Shown one piece after another: positions 45,737 through 53,607 of a stretch of DNA of 64,000 bases (positions within the stretch are counted from its first letter, which is position 1; the number at the start of each line of letters is the position of its first letter). The stretch lies in the NCBI RefSeq assembly GCF_016865425.1, contig NZ_AP023355.1:5826198-5890197 (forward strand), given 5' to 3'. Origin of the DNA: Actinocatenispora thailandica. Its GTDB lineage: Bacteria; Actinomycetota; Actinomycetes; Mycobacteriales; Micromonosporaceae. Position numbers and translations under genes: made by a program. The notes beneath the pieces are model-generated. The model did not search any database, had not been told where the DNA came from, and saw only the letters and a list, made by a program, of their open reading frames with translations.

Positions 45737-47508
45737 TCCGTCGCCTCCACGGTGTGTCGCGACCGTGGCGGCAGCGTCGGGACACCGGGCCGGTCCTCGT
45801 CGTCGTCCTCGCCGCGGAGCACCACCGCGCGGTACGCCGGGTCCGCGAGCAGTTCGGCGTGGCTGCCGGCGGCGGCGAGGACGCCGTCGGCCACGAACAG
45901 CACCGTGTCGGCCCGGCCGGCGAGCAGCGGGCTCTCGGTCAGCACCACGGTGGTCCGACCGGCGCGGAAGCCGGCCAGCCGGGACGCGATCCGCGCCTCG
46001 GTGTGCGCGTCGACCGCGGAGGTCGGCTCGACCAGGATCAGCACGTCCGGGTCGGCGAGCAGTGCCCGCGCCAGTACCAGCCGCTGCTGCTGGCCGCCGG
46101 ACACCGACCGGCCGCGCTCCTCGATCGTGGTGTCCAGCCCGTCCGGCAGGCCGGCCAGGATGTCGGCCCCGGACGCGGCGTCCAGCGCGGCCAGGATCCG
46201 CTCGTCGGGCAGCGCACCGGACGGGTCCAGCTCGGCCCGCAGCGGCCCGGCGAACAGCCGGGCCCCGGTGTCGGACACCAGGATCCGGCGGCGCACCTCG
46301 GCGGCCGGCAGCCGGTCCAGCGGTACCCCGCGGAACAGCACCGAGCCGGCCGCGTACCGGCCGAGCCGGTCGGCGAGCTGCGCCGCGGCCGGCCGGCCCG
46401 ACACCACCAGTACGGTCAGCGAGCCGGCGGCGATCCGGATCCCGGAGGCGGCGTCGGCCAGCTCCACCGCACCCGGCTCGTCGGGTACCGGGGCGGGCGA
46501 GGTGGGGTCGGCCAGCTCCGGCTCGATGTCGAGGATCCGCACCACCCGGCGGGCCGCGACCAGCCCGCGGGTCAGGTTGTCGGCCGCCTCGGTGAGCGTG
46601 CTCAGCGGCTGCACCAGGAACGCCGCGTACCCGTAGAAGGCGACGAGCTGGCCGGGGCTGATCACGCCGGTCAGCGCGAACCGCGCGCCGAGCCAGGTGA
46701 CCAGTACGACGAACACACCGGGCAGCAGGATCTGGGTGGCGTCCAGGGTCGACTCGACGCCGGCGACCCGGTAGCCGGCCGCCCGGACCCGCTGCGACCG
46801 GGTGGCGTACCGCCGGGCGAACACCTCCTCGCCGCCCACCCCGCGCAGCACCCGCAGCCCGTGCACGATGTCGTTCGCGTACGTGGTGAGGTCGCCGGCG
46901 AGTTCCCGCTGCGCCTGCTGGCGGCGGTGCAGCGGCTTGAGCACCGGCCCGATCGCGAGCACCAGCAGCGGCACCCCGATCAGCACCAGCAGTCCCAGCG
47001 GTACCGAGGTGGTGAGCAGGATGACCGCCACGGTGACGAACGAGACGACCGAGCCGGCGAGCCGGCCGGAGATGTCCAGGGTGTTGCCGAGCTGGGCGAT
47101 GTCGGTGGCGCCGACGGTGACCACCTCACCGGTCGCGACCCGCTTCGGCAGCGTGGCACCGAGCCGCACCGCGTGCCGGGTCACCACCTGCACGGTCCGG
47201 TACGCGGCGGTCAGGAAGTTGGACACGGCGAGCCGGTGTCGCATCACGCCGGCGGCGGCCTGCACCACGCCGAGCCCGAACAGCACGGCCGCCCAGTCGA
47301 ACAGCGCGCGGGTGTCCCGGTGGCCGAGGCCGGCGTCGATCGCCTTGCCGATCGCGGCCGGCATCAGCGCCTGGGCGAGCATCCACGCCACCCCGAAGCA
47401 CATCGCGACGAGGATCGTGCCGGCCTGCCTGCGCACCAGCCAGCGCAGGTACGACGCGGGTGAGCGGTGTACCGGAGTGCCGGGATCGGCGAGGGGCAGT
47501 CGACGCAC
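45733..47508 (-). CDS. ABC exporter half-transporter, subunit with degenerate ATP site
   Basis: The 591-residue protein starts with GTG at 47508. The exporter domain (about 1-325) has LRWLVRRQAGTILVAMCFGV and the usual spans. In the ATPase domain the Walker A position reads VVSGRPAAAQLADRL with no GKS/T, the Q-loop glutamine is replaced (LVSDTGARLF), and Walker B is ILVEPTS with Val493 for Asp, while Glu494 is kept. The signature VSGGQQQR (469-476) is intact. With the partner subunit this leaves one complete composite site. Adjacent YidD-type gene may be part of the same transcript. Confidence 0.9.
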   Translation of the reverse strand: MRRLPLADPGTPVHRSPASYLRWLVRRQAGTILVAMCFGVAWMLAQALMPAAIGKAIDAGLGHRDTRALFDWAAVLFGLGVVQAAAGVMRHRLAVSNFLTAAYRTVQVVTRHAVRLGATLPKRVATGEVVTVGATDIAQLGNTLDISGRLAGSVVSFVTVAVILLTTSVPLGLLVLIGVPLLVLAIGPVLKPLHRRQQAQRELAGDLTTYANDIVHGLRVLRGVGGEEVFARRYATRSQRVRAAGYRVAGVESTLDATQILLPGVFVVLVTWLGARFALTGVISPGQLVAFYGYAAFLVQPLSTLTEAADNLTRGLVAARRVVRILDIEPELADPTSPAPVPDEPGAVELADAASGIRIAAGSLTVLVVSGRPAAAQLADRLGRYAAGSVLFRGVPLDRLPAAEVRRRILVSDTGARLFAGPLRAELDPSGALPDERILAALDAASGADILAGLPDGLDTTIEERGRSVSGGQQQRLVLARALLADPDVLILVEPTSAVDAHTEARIASRLAGFRAGRTTVVLTESPLLAGRADTVLFVADGVLAAAGSHAELLADPAYRAVVLRGEDDDEDRPGVPTLPPRSRHTVEATE

Positions 47509-47595
47509 GACCCTCGACGCTACGGCGGCACCGACGGCCACCGCGACCGAGTTTCCCCGGTACTCGGGGCGCCGGCGGCCACCCCCTGCGCAGCG
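47509..47595. other. Leader of the ABC exporter operon
   Basis: This is the first part of the 387-bp gap between the divergent exporter and GNAT genes. No gene was seen. The promoter of the exporter operon probably lies here or inside the inverted repeat next to it. Confidence 0.35.
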
Positions 47596-47659
47596 TCCTT
47601 TGCTCTGCCTACCTGAGCGTGCCACCAAAGTGTTGCGTATAGGTAGGCAGAGCAAAGGA
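47596..47659. promoter_or_regulatory. 19-bp perfect inverted repeat with 26-nt spacer
   Basis: TCCTTTGCTCTGCCTACCT (47596-47614) is the exact reverse complement of 47641-47659. The spacer (47615-47640) is less GC-rich than its surroundings and includes GCGTAT. It lies 88 bp upstream of the exporter start and may be an operator, a long hairpin or a remnant of a mobile element. Confidence 0.6.
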
Positions 47660-47790
47660 GCGTGAAAAAGGCCCGGCCCCGGAACCAGGCGCGCGCAAAG
47701 GGGCCGGCCCGGAGCAGGCGCGTGCAAAGGGCCCGACCCCGGAGCAGGCAGGCGGAAGGAGCGTGCAACGGGGCCGGGGCCGGAGCAGGC
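47659..47790. repeat. ~30-bp imperfect tandem repeat, four copies
   Basis: Units at about 47659, 47691, 47719 and 47758 share GCGTGCAAAGG (or GCGTGAAAAAGG), then GCCC-GGCCCCGGAGCAGGC with variants. They follow the inverted repeat and end before the GNAT gene. The remaining stretch to 47895 shows no gene. Confidence 0.6.
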
Positions 47791-47895
47791 GGGCGGCCGG
47801 CGGGTCCGCCGTTCGGTCGATCCGGTGCGCCGTGCGACACAGTTCGGCGATTTGCGTACCGGGCGCCCGGGCACCGGCACATAGGGTGCCGTTTC

Positions 47896-48786
47896 GTGAG
47901 TACGGGGTTCACCCGGCGCCGGTTGACCGACCGGGACGCCGGCACGGTGCTGGCATCGCTGCGCGCGTGGGAACCGTCGGCCGGCTGCGGGTGGCAGCTG
48001 CAGGCCGGCGACCTCGGCTGGGCGCTGCGGTTCGAACCGGCGATCCGGGACGAGCAGATCCGGGTGTGGTGGGACGCGACCGGGCGCCCCGCCGCGGTGA
48101 TCCTGTGCGACCAGCCGGGCAGCGCCCGGTGCGCGGTCAACCCCGCGTACCTGCACGACTCGACGCTGGCCGACGCGGTGCTGGCCGACCTGTCCCGCCG
48201 GCTGGACCCGGCCGGCGGCGGCCCGTGGATCGACCCGCCGCCCGGCCCGGGGGCGCTGACCCGCGCGCTGCTCGCCGCCGGGTACGAGCCGGACCCGGAC
48301 ATCTGGCTGCACCTGTGGCGCCCGCTGCCCGGCGCGGCCCACCAGCCCCGGCCCGAACCGACGGTACGGGCGTTCCGGCCCGGCGACGCGGCGCAGCGGG
48401 TGGCGGTGCAGCACGCCGCGTTCCCGGGCTCGTCACTGACCGCGGAACGGTACCGGCGGCTGCGCGCGGTGCCCGACTACCGCGCCGAACTCGACCTGGT
48501 CGGTACGGTCGACGACCGGATCACCGCGTTCTGCCTGGCCTGGCTCGGGCCGCCGGGCGGCACCGCGCTGCTCGAACCGGCCGGTACCCATCCGGGGCAC
48601 CGCCGGCGCGGCCACGCCAGCGCCGTGATCGTCGAGGCGTTCCGGCGGCTCGCCCGGCTCGGCGCGACCGGCGTCGCGGTACTGACCCCGGTCTCCAACC
48701 GGCCGGCCGTGGCGCTGTACCGGGCGCTCGGCTTCACCGCCGTCGCCGAGCGCCGCTCCTACTGGCCCGCCCCGGCACCGGCCTGA
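47896..48786 (+). CDS. GNAT acetyltransferase with two GNAT-like halves
   Basis: The 296-residue protein starts with GTG at 47896. The second half has a clear acetyl-CoA motif, THPGHRRRGHASAVIVEAFR, and NRPAVALYRALGFTAVAERR. The first half (about 1-150) has the size of a second, degenerate GNAT domain, with LLAAGYEPDPDIWLHLWRPL at its end. Tandem GNAT proteins include MshD of mycothiol synthesis, but I do not see enough to assign that. Confidence 0.83.
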   Translation: MSTGFTRRRLTDRDAGTVLASLRAWEPSAGCGWQLQAGDLGWALRFEPAIRDEQIRVWWDATGRPAAVILCDQPGSARCAVNPAYLHDSTLADAVLADLSRRLDPAGGGPWIDPPPGPGALTRALLAAGYEPDPDIWLHLWRPLPGAAHQPRPEPTVRAFRPGDAAQRVAVQHAAFPGSSLTAERYRRLRAVPDYRAELDLVGTVDDRITAFCLAWLGPPGGTALLEPAGTHPGHRRRGHASAVIVEAFRRLARLGATGVAVLTPVSNRPAVALYRALGFTAVAERRSYWPAPAPA

Positions 48787-48824
48787 CCCGGCCCGGACCG
48801 GGGCGGCCACGGTAGCGTGCGGGC

Positions 48825-49523
48825 GTGACTCGCGCGATTCTGTTCGACCTGTTCGGCACGCTGGTACCCGGCGACACCGGGGTGCAGCGGGACGAGGTGT
48901 CCCGGCGCATCTCCGCGGTGCTCGGCGTCGACCCGGAACGGTTCGCCGCCGAGGTACAGGCCAGCCGCAAGGACCGGTTCGCCGGACACCTCGGCGACCT
49001 CCCCGAGACGATGCGGACGCTCGCCGAACGGGTCGGCGGCCGGCCGTCCCCGGCCGCCGTGGACAGCGCGGTCCGGCAGCGGCTCGCCCTGGCCCGCCGC
49101 CAGCTGCACCCCGCCCCCGGCGTGCTGGCGGCGTTGGACGCGTTGCGTGGCAACGGTTGGCGGCTGGCGCTGGTGACCAACTGCAGCGCCGAGGTGCCGA
49201 TGCTGTGGCGCGAGACCGAGTTCGCCGACCGGTTCGAACTGGCGGTGTTCTCCAGCACCCTGGGCCACGTCAAGCCGGACCCGCGCGCGTACCTGGCCGC
49301 GGTCGTCGCGCTGAACCTGCCGCCCGCCTCCTGCGCGTTCGTCGGCGACGGCGCCAGCGACGAGCTGGCCGGCGCCGCGGCGCTGGGCCTGCCGACCGTG
49401 CTGGCCGACACGGCGATCGCCGACCCGTGGGCGGACACCGGCAGCTGGACCGGGCCGCGGATCGGTTCCCTCGCCGACCTGCCCGCGCTGCTCGACGAGC
49501 TGGTGGCCGACGAGGACCGGTAG
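48825..49523 (+). CDS. HAD-superfamily hydrolase
   Basis: The 232-residue protein starts with GTG at 48825. Motif I is LFDLFGTLVPG (Asp8), motif II VTNCSAEVP, the lysine in STLGHVKPDP, and motif III FVGDGASDELAGAAALG. Phe replaces the second Asp of motif I, as in haloacid-dehalogenase and some phosphatase subgroups. It lies 38 bp after the GNAT gene and is probably co-transcribed. Substrate unknown. Confidence 0.88.
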   Translation: MTRAILFDLFGTLVPGDTGVQRDEVSRRISAVLGVDPERFAAEVQASRKDRFAGHLGDLPETMRTLAERVGGRPSPAAVDSAVRQRLALARRQLHPAPGVLAALDALRGNGWRLALVTNCSAEVPMLWRETEFADRFELAVFSSTLGHVKPDPRAYLAAVVALNLPPASCAFVGDGASDELAGAAALGLPTVLADTAIADPWADTGSWTGPRIGSLADLPALLDELVADEDR

Positions 49524-49535
49524 GTCTCGCGCCGG

Positions 49536-49802
49536 TCAGGACCCGTCGCGGTCGACCGGGACGAAGTCCCACGAGTGCGGCGGCCGGGGCACCAGCCGGG
49601 CCGGCGGCTCGGCGATCTCGGCCGGCCGGCCGCCCCACCGGGAGAGCAGCACGATGCGCTCGTCGCCGGACCGGAACACCTCGGTACCGAGGTGGCCGGG
49701 TGCCGCCGCGAGCGCCGGCACGACCGCCTCGTACACCCAGTCGAGCAGTTCGGCGAACTCCGCCGGGTGCGCCCTGGCCTCCCACATCCGCACCGTCACC
49801 AT
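49536..49802 (-). CDS. Small ABM-like (monooxygenase-fold) protein
   Basis: The 88-residue protein starts at 49802, two bases after the tsaD stop; an overlapping GTG at 49811 is an alternative. The sequence VTVRMWEARAHPAEFAELLD, then APGHLGTEVFRSGDERIVLL, has the ferredoxin-like dimer pattern of the antibiotic-biosynthesis-monooxygenase domain family. It is the last gene of the t6A operon. Function unknown. Confidence 0.75.
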   Translation of the reverse strand: MVTVRMWEARAHPAEFAELLDWVYEAVVPALAAAPGHLGTEVFRSGDERIVLLSRWGGRPAEIAEPPARLVPRPPHSWDFVPVDRDGS

Positions 49803-49803
49803 C

Positions 49804-50871
49804 TCAGCCACCGATCCGGTCGGCGAGCGAGACGGTCGTCACCGGCAGCGAGGAGTCGGCCGGTATGTCCAACCCGGACGGTGGTACCGCGGCGGCGACG
49901 AGATGCGACCCGAGCGCGGCGACCATCGCACCGTTGTCGGTGCACAGCTTCGGCCGCGGCACCCGAACCCGGATCCCGTACCGCTCGGCGCGTTCGGTGG
50001 CCATCGACCGCAGCCGCGAGTTCGCCGCCACCCCGCCGCCGATCAGCAGGGTGTCCACCCCGTTGCTGCGGCACGCGTCGATCGCCTTGCGGGACAGCAC
50101 GTCGCACACCGCCTCCTGGAAGGACGCGGCGACGTCGTCCACCGGTACCGGCTCGCCGGTGCGTTCCCGTGCCTCGACCCAGCGGGCCACCGCGGTCTTC
50201 AGCCCGGAGAACGAGAAGTCGAACCGGTGCCGGGCCAGGTCGCGCGGCGAGGTCAGGCCGCGCGGGAAGTCGATCGCGACCGGGTCGCCGTTGCGGGCCG
50301 CCTTGTCGATCGGCGGGCCACCCGGGAACGGCAGCCCGAGCAGCCGGGCCACCTTGTCGAACGCCTCACCGGCCGCGTCGTCGATGGTGGCGCCGAGCGG
50401 CTCGACCCGGCCGGCCAGATCCTCCACCATCAGCAGCGAGGAATGGCCGCCGGACACCAGCATCGCGATCGCCGGCTCGGGCAGCGGCCCGTGCTCCAGG
50501 GTGTCCACCGCGACGTGCGCGGACAGGTGGTTCACCCCGTACAGCGGCTTGCCGGCGGCCAGCGCGTACGCCTTCGCCGCGGCGACGCCCACCAGCAGCG
50601 CACCGGCCAGCCCCGGGCCGGCGGTGACCGCGACGGCGTCCACATCGGACAGTCGTACGCCGGCGGTGTCGAGCGCCTCGCGCATGGTGCCGGCCATCGC
50701 CGCCAGGTGCGCCCGGCTCGCCACCTCCGGCACCACCCCGCCGTACTTGGCGTGCTCGGACATGCTGGACGCGATCGCGTCCGCCAGCAACGTCGTACCG
50801 CGCACCACGCCGATGCCGGTCTCGTCGCACGACGTCTCGATCCCGAGCACCAGCGGCTCATCGACGCTCAT
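49804..50871 (-). CDS. tsaD: tRNA t6A37 threonylcarbamoyltransferase TsaD
   Basis: The 355-residue protein starts at 50871 with AGGAGG upstream. It opens [17 protein letters not shown] and has [15 protein letters not shown], the metal-binding [27 protein letters not shown] and [12 protein letters not shown], all ASKHA/TsaD features. It transfers the threonylcarbamoyl group to A37 of ANN-reading tRNAs, together with TsaB and TsaE. Length is normal. Confidence 0.96.
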   Translation of the reverse strand: MSVDEPLVLGIETSCDETGIGVVRGTTLLADAIASSMSEHAKYGGVVPEVASRAHLAAMAGTMREALDTAGVRLSDVDAVAVTAGPGLAGALLVGVAAAKAYALAAGKPLYGVNHLSAHVAVDTLEHGPLPEPAIAMLVSGGHSSLLMVEDLAGRVEPLGATIDDAAGEAFDKVARLLGLPFPGGPPIDKAARNGDPVAIDFPRGLTSPRDLARHRFDFSFSGLKTAVARWVEARERTGEPVPVDDVAASFQEAVCDVLSRKAIDACRSNGVDTLLIGGGVAANSRLRSMATERAERYGIRVRVPRPKLCTDNGAMVAALGSHLVAAAVPPSGLDIPADSSLPVTTVSLADRIGG

Positions 50872-50930
50872 CGACGCTCCTCCTTCCCACGACGCCGACC
50901 AGACACCGCGGGGTGATCCCGATGGTTCGC

Positions 50931-51389
50931 TCACGCACCGCCCGAACCCTCCCTGCTCATCACCAACGCATCGGTGTTGCTCGGCTGGTAGTAGCCGCGA
51001 CGCCGGCCGACCTCGACGAAGCCGTAGCGACCGTACAGCGTGCGGGCCGGGTCGTTGTCGACCGCGACCTCCAGCAGGACGTGCCGCGCGCCGCGCCGGT
51101 CCGCCTCGGCGAGCAGATCGTCCAGCAGCGCCCGGCCGACCCCGGCACGCTGCCTGTCCCGGCGTACCGCGATGTTCTGGATCCACGCCTCGTCCGGGCC
51201 GGTGACCGCGAGGCCGGCATAGCCGACGATGCCGGACGAGTCGCGGGCGATCCGGTAGTAGTGCCCGGACGCCAGTTCGTTCCAGAACATCGCCGCGCTC
51301 CACCGCTCCGCGCCGAACAGGTCGTCCTCGATCGGCAGCAGTTCGCGGATGTGCCACCAGCGCAACCGCTCGATCCGTATCGCGCTCAC
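50931..51389 (-). CDS. rimI: Ribosomal-protein-S18-alanine N-acetyltransferase RimI
   Basis: The product is 152 residues from GTG 51389; GTG 51413 would add eight. It has [20 protein letters not shown], the acetyl-CoA motif [20 protein letters not shown], then [20 protein letters not shown] and [20 protein letters not shown]. The RimI family is commonly coded between tsaB and tsaD in actinobacteria, as here. It acetylates a protein N-terminus, classically S18. Confidence 0.93.
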   Translation of the reverse strand: MSAIRIERLRWWHIRELLPIEDDLFGAERWSAAMFWNELASGHYYRIARDSSGIVGYAGLAVTGPDEAWIQNIAVRRDRQRAGVGRALLDDLLAEADRRGARHVLLEVAVDNDPARTLYGRYGFVEVGRRRGYYQPSNTDALVMSREGSGGA

Positions 51390-51423
51390 CGGCCCCGGCC
51401 CCGTTCCTCGCACCGGCCCCGGC

Positions 51424-52124
51424 TCACCGCGCCGAGACCGGCTTCGGCGCGGCGGCCGGCGTCACGTCGGGCCGGCGCAGGTACCGCGGGACCAGCGTCT
51501 CGGTCGGCGCCCCGGCCCGGATCCGGTCGGCGGCCAGCGCGACCAGCGCGGTACCGACCGGGTAGCGCGGCTCGTCGGCGACCGGCACGCCAAGGATCTC
51601 CGCGTACTTCGCGGCGCCGTCCCCGACCGCCCGCTCGACACCCGGCCCCCGGCCGGCGCGCCGCCCGCGGCCATGGCCGGTCCGGTGGCGACGTCGGCGG
51701 GCTTGGCCACCGCCGGCTCGGTCTGCCGGACCCCGTCCAGGTAGACCGCCCAGTAGATCTCCCGGCGGCGCGCGTCGGTGGCGACCAACACCCGGCCGGG
51801 GCCGGCAGCGGCGCCGAGCGCGTCCAGCGTGCACACGTCGTAGGTCGGGATCGCCAGGGTCTGGCCGAGCGCGGTCGCGGTGACCAGCCCGACCCGCAGC
51901 CCGGTGAACGGCCCCGGGCCGGTACCGGCGACCACGGCGGCGAGGTCGGCCGGCACGTGCCGGGTCGCGGTCAGCACTGTCTCGATCGCCGGCGCGAGCC
52001 GCTCCCCGTGCGCCTGGCCGCCCACCGTCACCTCGGTGGCCAGCTCCCGTACCCCGTCGTCGGTCACCTCGGCGAGCACCGCGGTCACCGCGGCGGTCGC
52101 CGTGTCAACACCCAATACCAGCAC
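51424..52124 (-). CDS. tsaB: tRNA t6A protein TsaB, interrupted by an apparent 1-base deletion
   Basis: The first frame from ATG 52124 gives MLVLGVDTATAAVTAVLAEV, GERLAPAIETVL, VVAGTGPGPFTGLRVGLVTA and GRVLVATDARRREIYWAVYL, the complete N-terminal part of TsaB. After PAMAAGGAPAGG the sense shifts to another frame: VERAVGDGAAKYAEILGVPV, then DRIRAGAPTETLVPRYLRRP, ending at 51424. The break is at a run of five C on the plus strand (51646-51650); a sixth would restore a 233-residue protein. A sequencing or assembly error is likely, because TsaB is normally essential. Confidence 0.9.
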
Positions 52125-52245
52125 GTACCCATCCTGCCCCGTCGGTCCTCGCGGCCACGGGCCGACCTCTTACCACACCGCCGGCGGCCGGGCGCCGGGC
52201 CGGACCCGCCGCACCCGCCGCGCCCGGAACTGGCACCATCGGCGG

Positions 52246-53073
52246 ATGAGCACATGGTCGCCGAGCAGGACATACGACAGCGAATCGGGCACCGTACGGT
52301 GGGACCGGTTCGGGCCCGACGACGCCGACCCGGTGGTGCTGCTGCACGGCACCCCGTTCTCTTCGTACGTGTGGCGCAACGTCGCCGCGGCCCTCGCCGC
52401 CACGCACCGGGTGTACGTCTGGGACATGCCGGGCTACGGCGGTTCGGCGATGTCCACCGGGCAGGACGTCTCGCTCGGCGCGCAGGCCCGGGTGTTCACC
52501 GAGCTGCTGGCGCACTGGCAGCTGGAGGCGCCGGCCGTGGTGGCGCACGACTTCGGCGGCGCCGTCGCGCTGCGCGCGTTGCTGCTGCACGGTGCCCGGT
52601 ACCGCCGGCTCGGCCTGGTCGATCCGGTCGCGCTCGCGCCCTGGGGATCGCCGTTCTTCCGGCTGGTCGGTGCCAACTCCGCGGTGTTCGAGCAGCTGCC
52701 GCCGCACCTGCACGAGGCACTGGTCCGGCGCTACGTGTCGTCCGCGAGCTCGCCCGGCCTGCACCCGGCCACGCTGGACGCGCTGGTCGCACCGTGGCTC
52801 GGCGACGCCGGCCAGCCCGCCTTCTACCGGCAGATCGCCCAGGCCGACGAGCGCTACACCGACGAGTTCCACGACCGGCTCGGCGACCTCGACCTGCCGG
52901 TACTGGTCTGCTGGGGCGCCGACGACGAGTGGATCCCGCTCGACCGGGGGCGGCAGCTGGCCGGCCTGATCCCGTCGGCCGAGCTGGCCGTGATCGACGG
53001 TGCCGGCCACCTGGTCCAGGAGGACGCACCGGCCCAGCTCACCGCCGCCCTGCTGCCCTTCCTCACCGCCTGA
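52246..53073 (+). CDS. Alpha/beta hydrolase with Asp nucleophile (epoxide hydrolase/dehalogenase-like)
   Basis: The 275-residue protein starts at 52246. It has HGTPFSSYVWRNVAAALAAT, then VVAHDFGGAVALRALLLH, where the nucleophile elbow has Asp in place of Ser. This is the pattern of epoxide hydrolases and haloalkane or fluoroacetate dehalogenases. The acid is in CWGADDEWIPLDRG and the histidine in DGAGHLVQED. It is on the plus strand, between tsaB and tsaE, which are on the minus strand and usually adjacent; it therefore interrupts the t6A operon. Substrate unknown. Confidence 0.85.
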   Translation: MSTWSPSRTYDSESGTVRWDRFGPDDADPVVLLHGTPFSSYVWRNVAAALAATHRVYVWDMPGYGGSAMSTGQDVSLGAQARVFTELLAHWQLEAPAVVAHDFGGAVALRALLLHGARYRRLGLVDPVALAPWGSPFFRLVGANSAVFEQLPPHLHEALVRRYVSSASSPGLHPATLDALVAPWLGDAGQPAFYRQIAQADERYTDEFHDRLGDLDLPVLVCWGADDEWIPLDRGRQLAGLIPSAELAVIDGAGHLVQEDAPAQLTAALLPFLTA

Positions 53074-53133
53074 GGAGCCGGCCGCGCCCTGAACCGGCGA
53101 TCGCGGCGTGCCGGGGTGCCGGGCGGCTTCTCC

Positions 53134-53607
53134 TCAGAGGCCGGCGAGGCGTTCCGGCCAGTCGCCACCGTGCGGCACCAGGGTGACCGTGCGGGTGTCG
53201 TCGTCGAGACGGTCGATCCGCACCTCCAGGCGCGCGTCGGCCAGCTGCTCGACCAGCCCCGCACCCCACTCGACCACGGTCACCGACTCCTCGGTACTCG
53301 CGTCCAGGTCCAGGTCGTCGACCTCCAGCGCGCCGCCGAGCCGGTACGCGTCGACGTGCACCAGGGGCAGCGTCCCGCCGCGGGCCGGATCGGGCGGGTG
53401 CACCCGGGCGATCACGAACGTCGGGCTGGTGACGTCGCCGCGCACCCCCAGCCCGACACCGATGCCCTGGGTCAGCGCGGTCTTGCCGGCGCCGAGCGGG
53501 CCGACCAGCACGACCAGGTCGCCGGTGCGCAGCAGCCCGGCCAGCCGCTCGCCGAACGCCCGCGTGTCGTCCACTGTGGACAGTTCATGGTGGACGGTGT
53601 CGATCAC
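53134..53607 (-). CDS. tsaE: tRNA t6A ATPase TsaE
   Basis: The 157-residue protein starts with GTG at 53607, overlapping the preceding stop. Walker A is VGPLGAGKTALTQGI, followed by GVRGDVTSPTFVIARVHPPD and LVHVDAYRLGGALEVDDLDL, then VVEWGAGLVEQL. TsaE binds the TsaB/TsaD complex and its ATPase activity resets the t6A cycle. It is coupled to the upstream hydrolase gene and alr. Confidence 0.95.
   Translation of the reverse strand: MIDTVHHELSTVDDTRAFGERLAGLLRTGDLVVLVGPLGAGKTALTQGIGVGLGVRGDVTSPTFVIARVHPPDPARGGTLPLVHVDAYRLGGALEVDDLDLDASTEESVTVVEWGAGLVEQLADARLEVRIDRLDDDTRTVTLVPHGGDWPERLAGL

Noticed and set aside
42917-46636. Plus-strand open frame of 1239 codons
   Set aside because: It runs antisense to the YidD-fusion and ABC exporter genes and encodes only low-complexity sequence. 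No start site or motif supports it.
47596-47790. CRISPR array or insertion sequence
   Set aside because: Repeats are imperfect and directly adjacent, without unique spacers of constant length. No transposase or cas gene is near.
51424-52124. Programmed -1 frameshifting in tsaB
   Set aside because: A G run alone is not a good slippery site, no stimulatory structure was evident, and acpS shows the same pattern. A missing base in the sequence is more likely.
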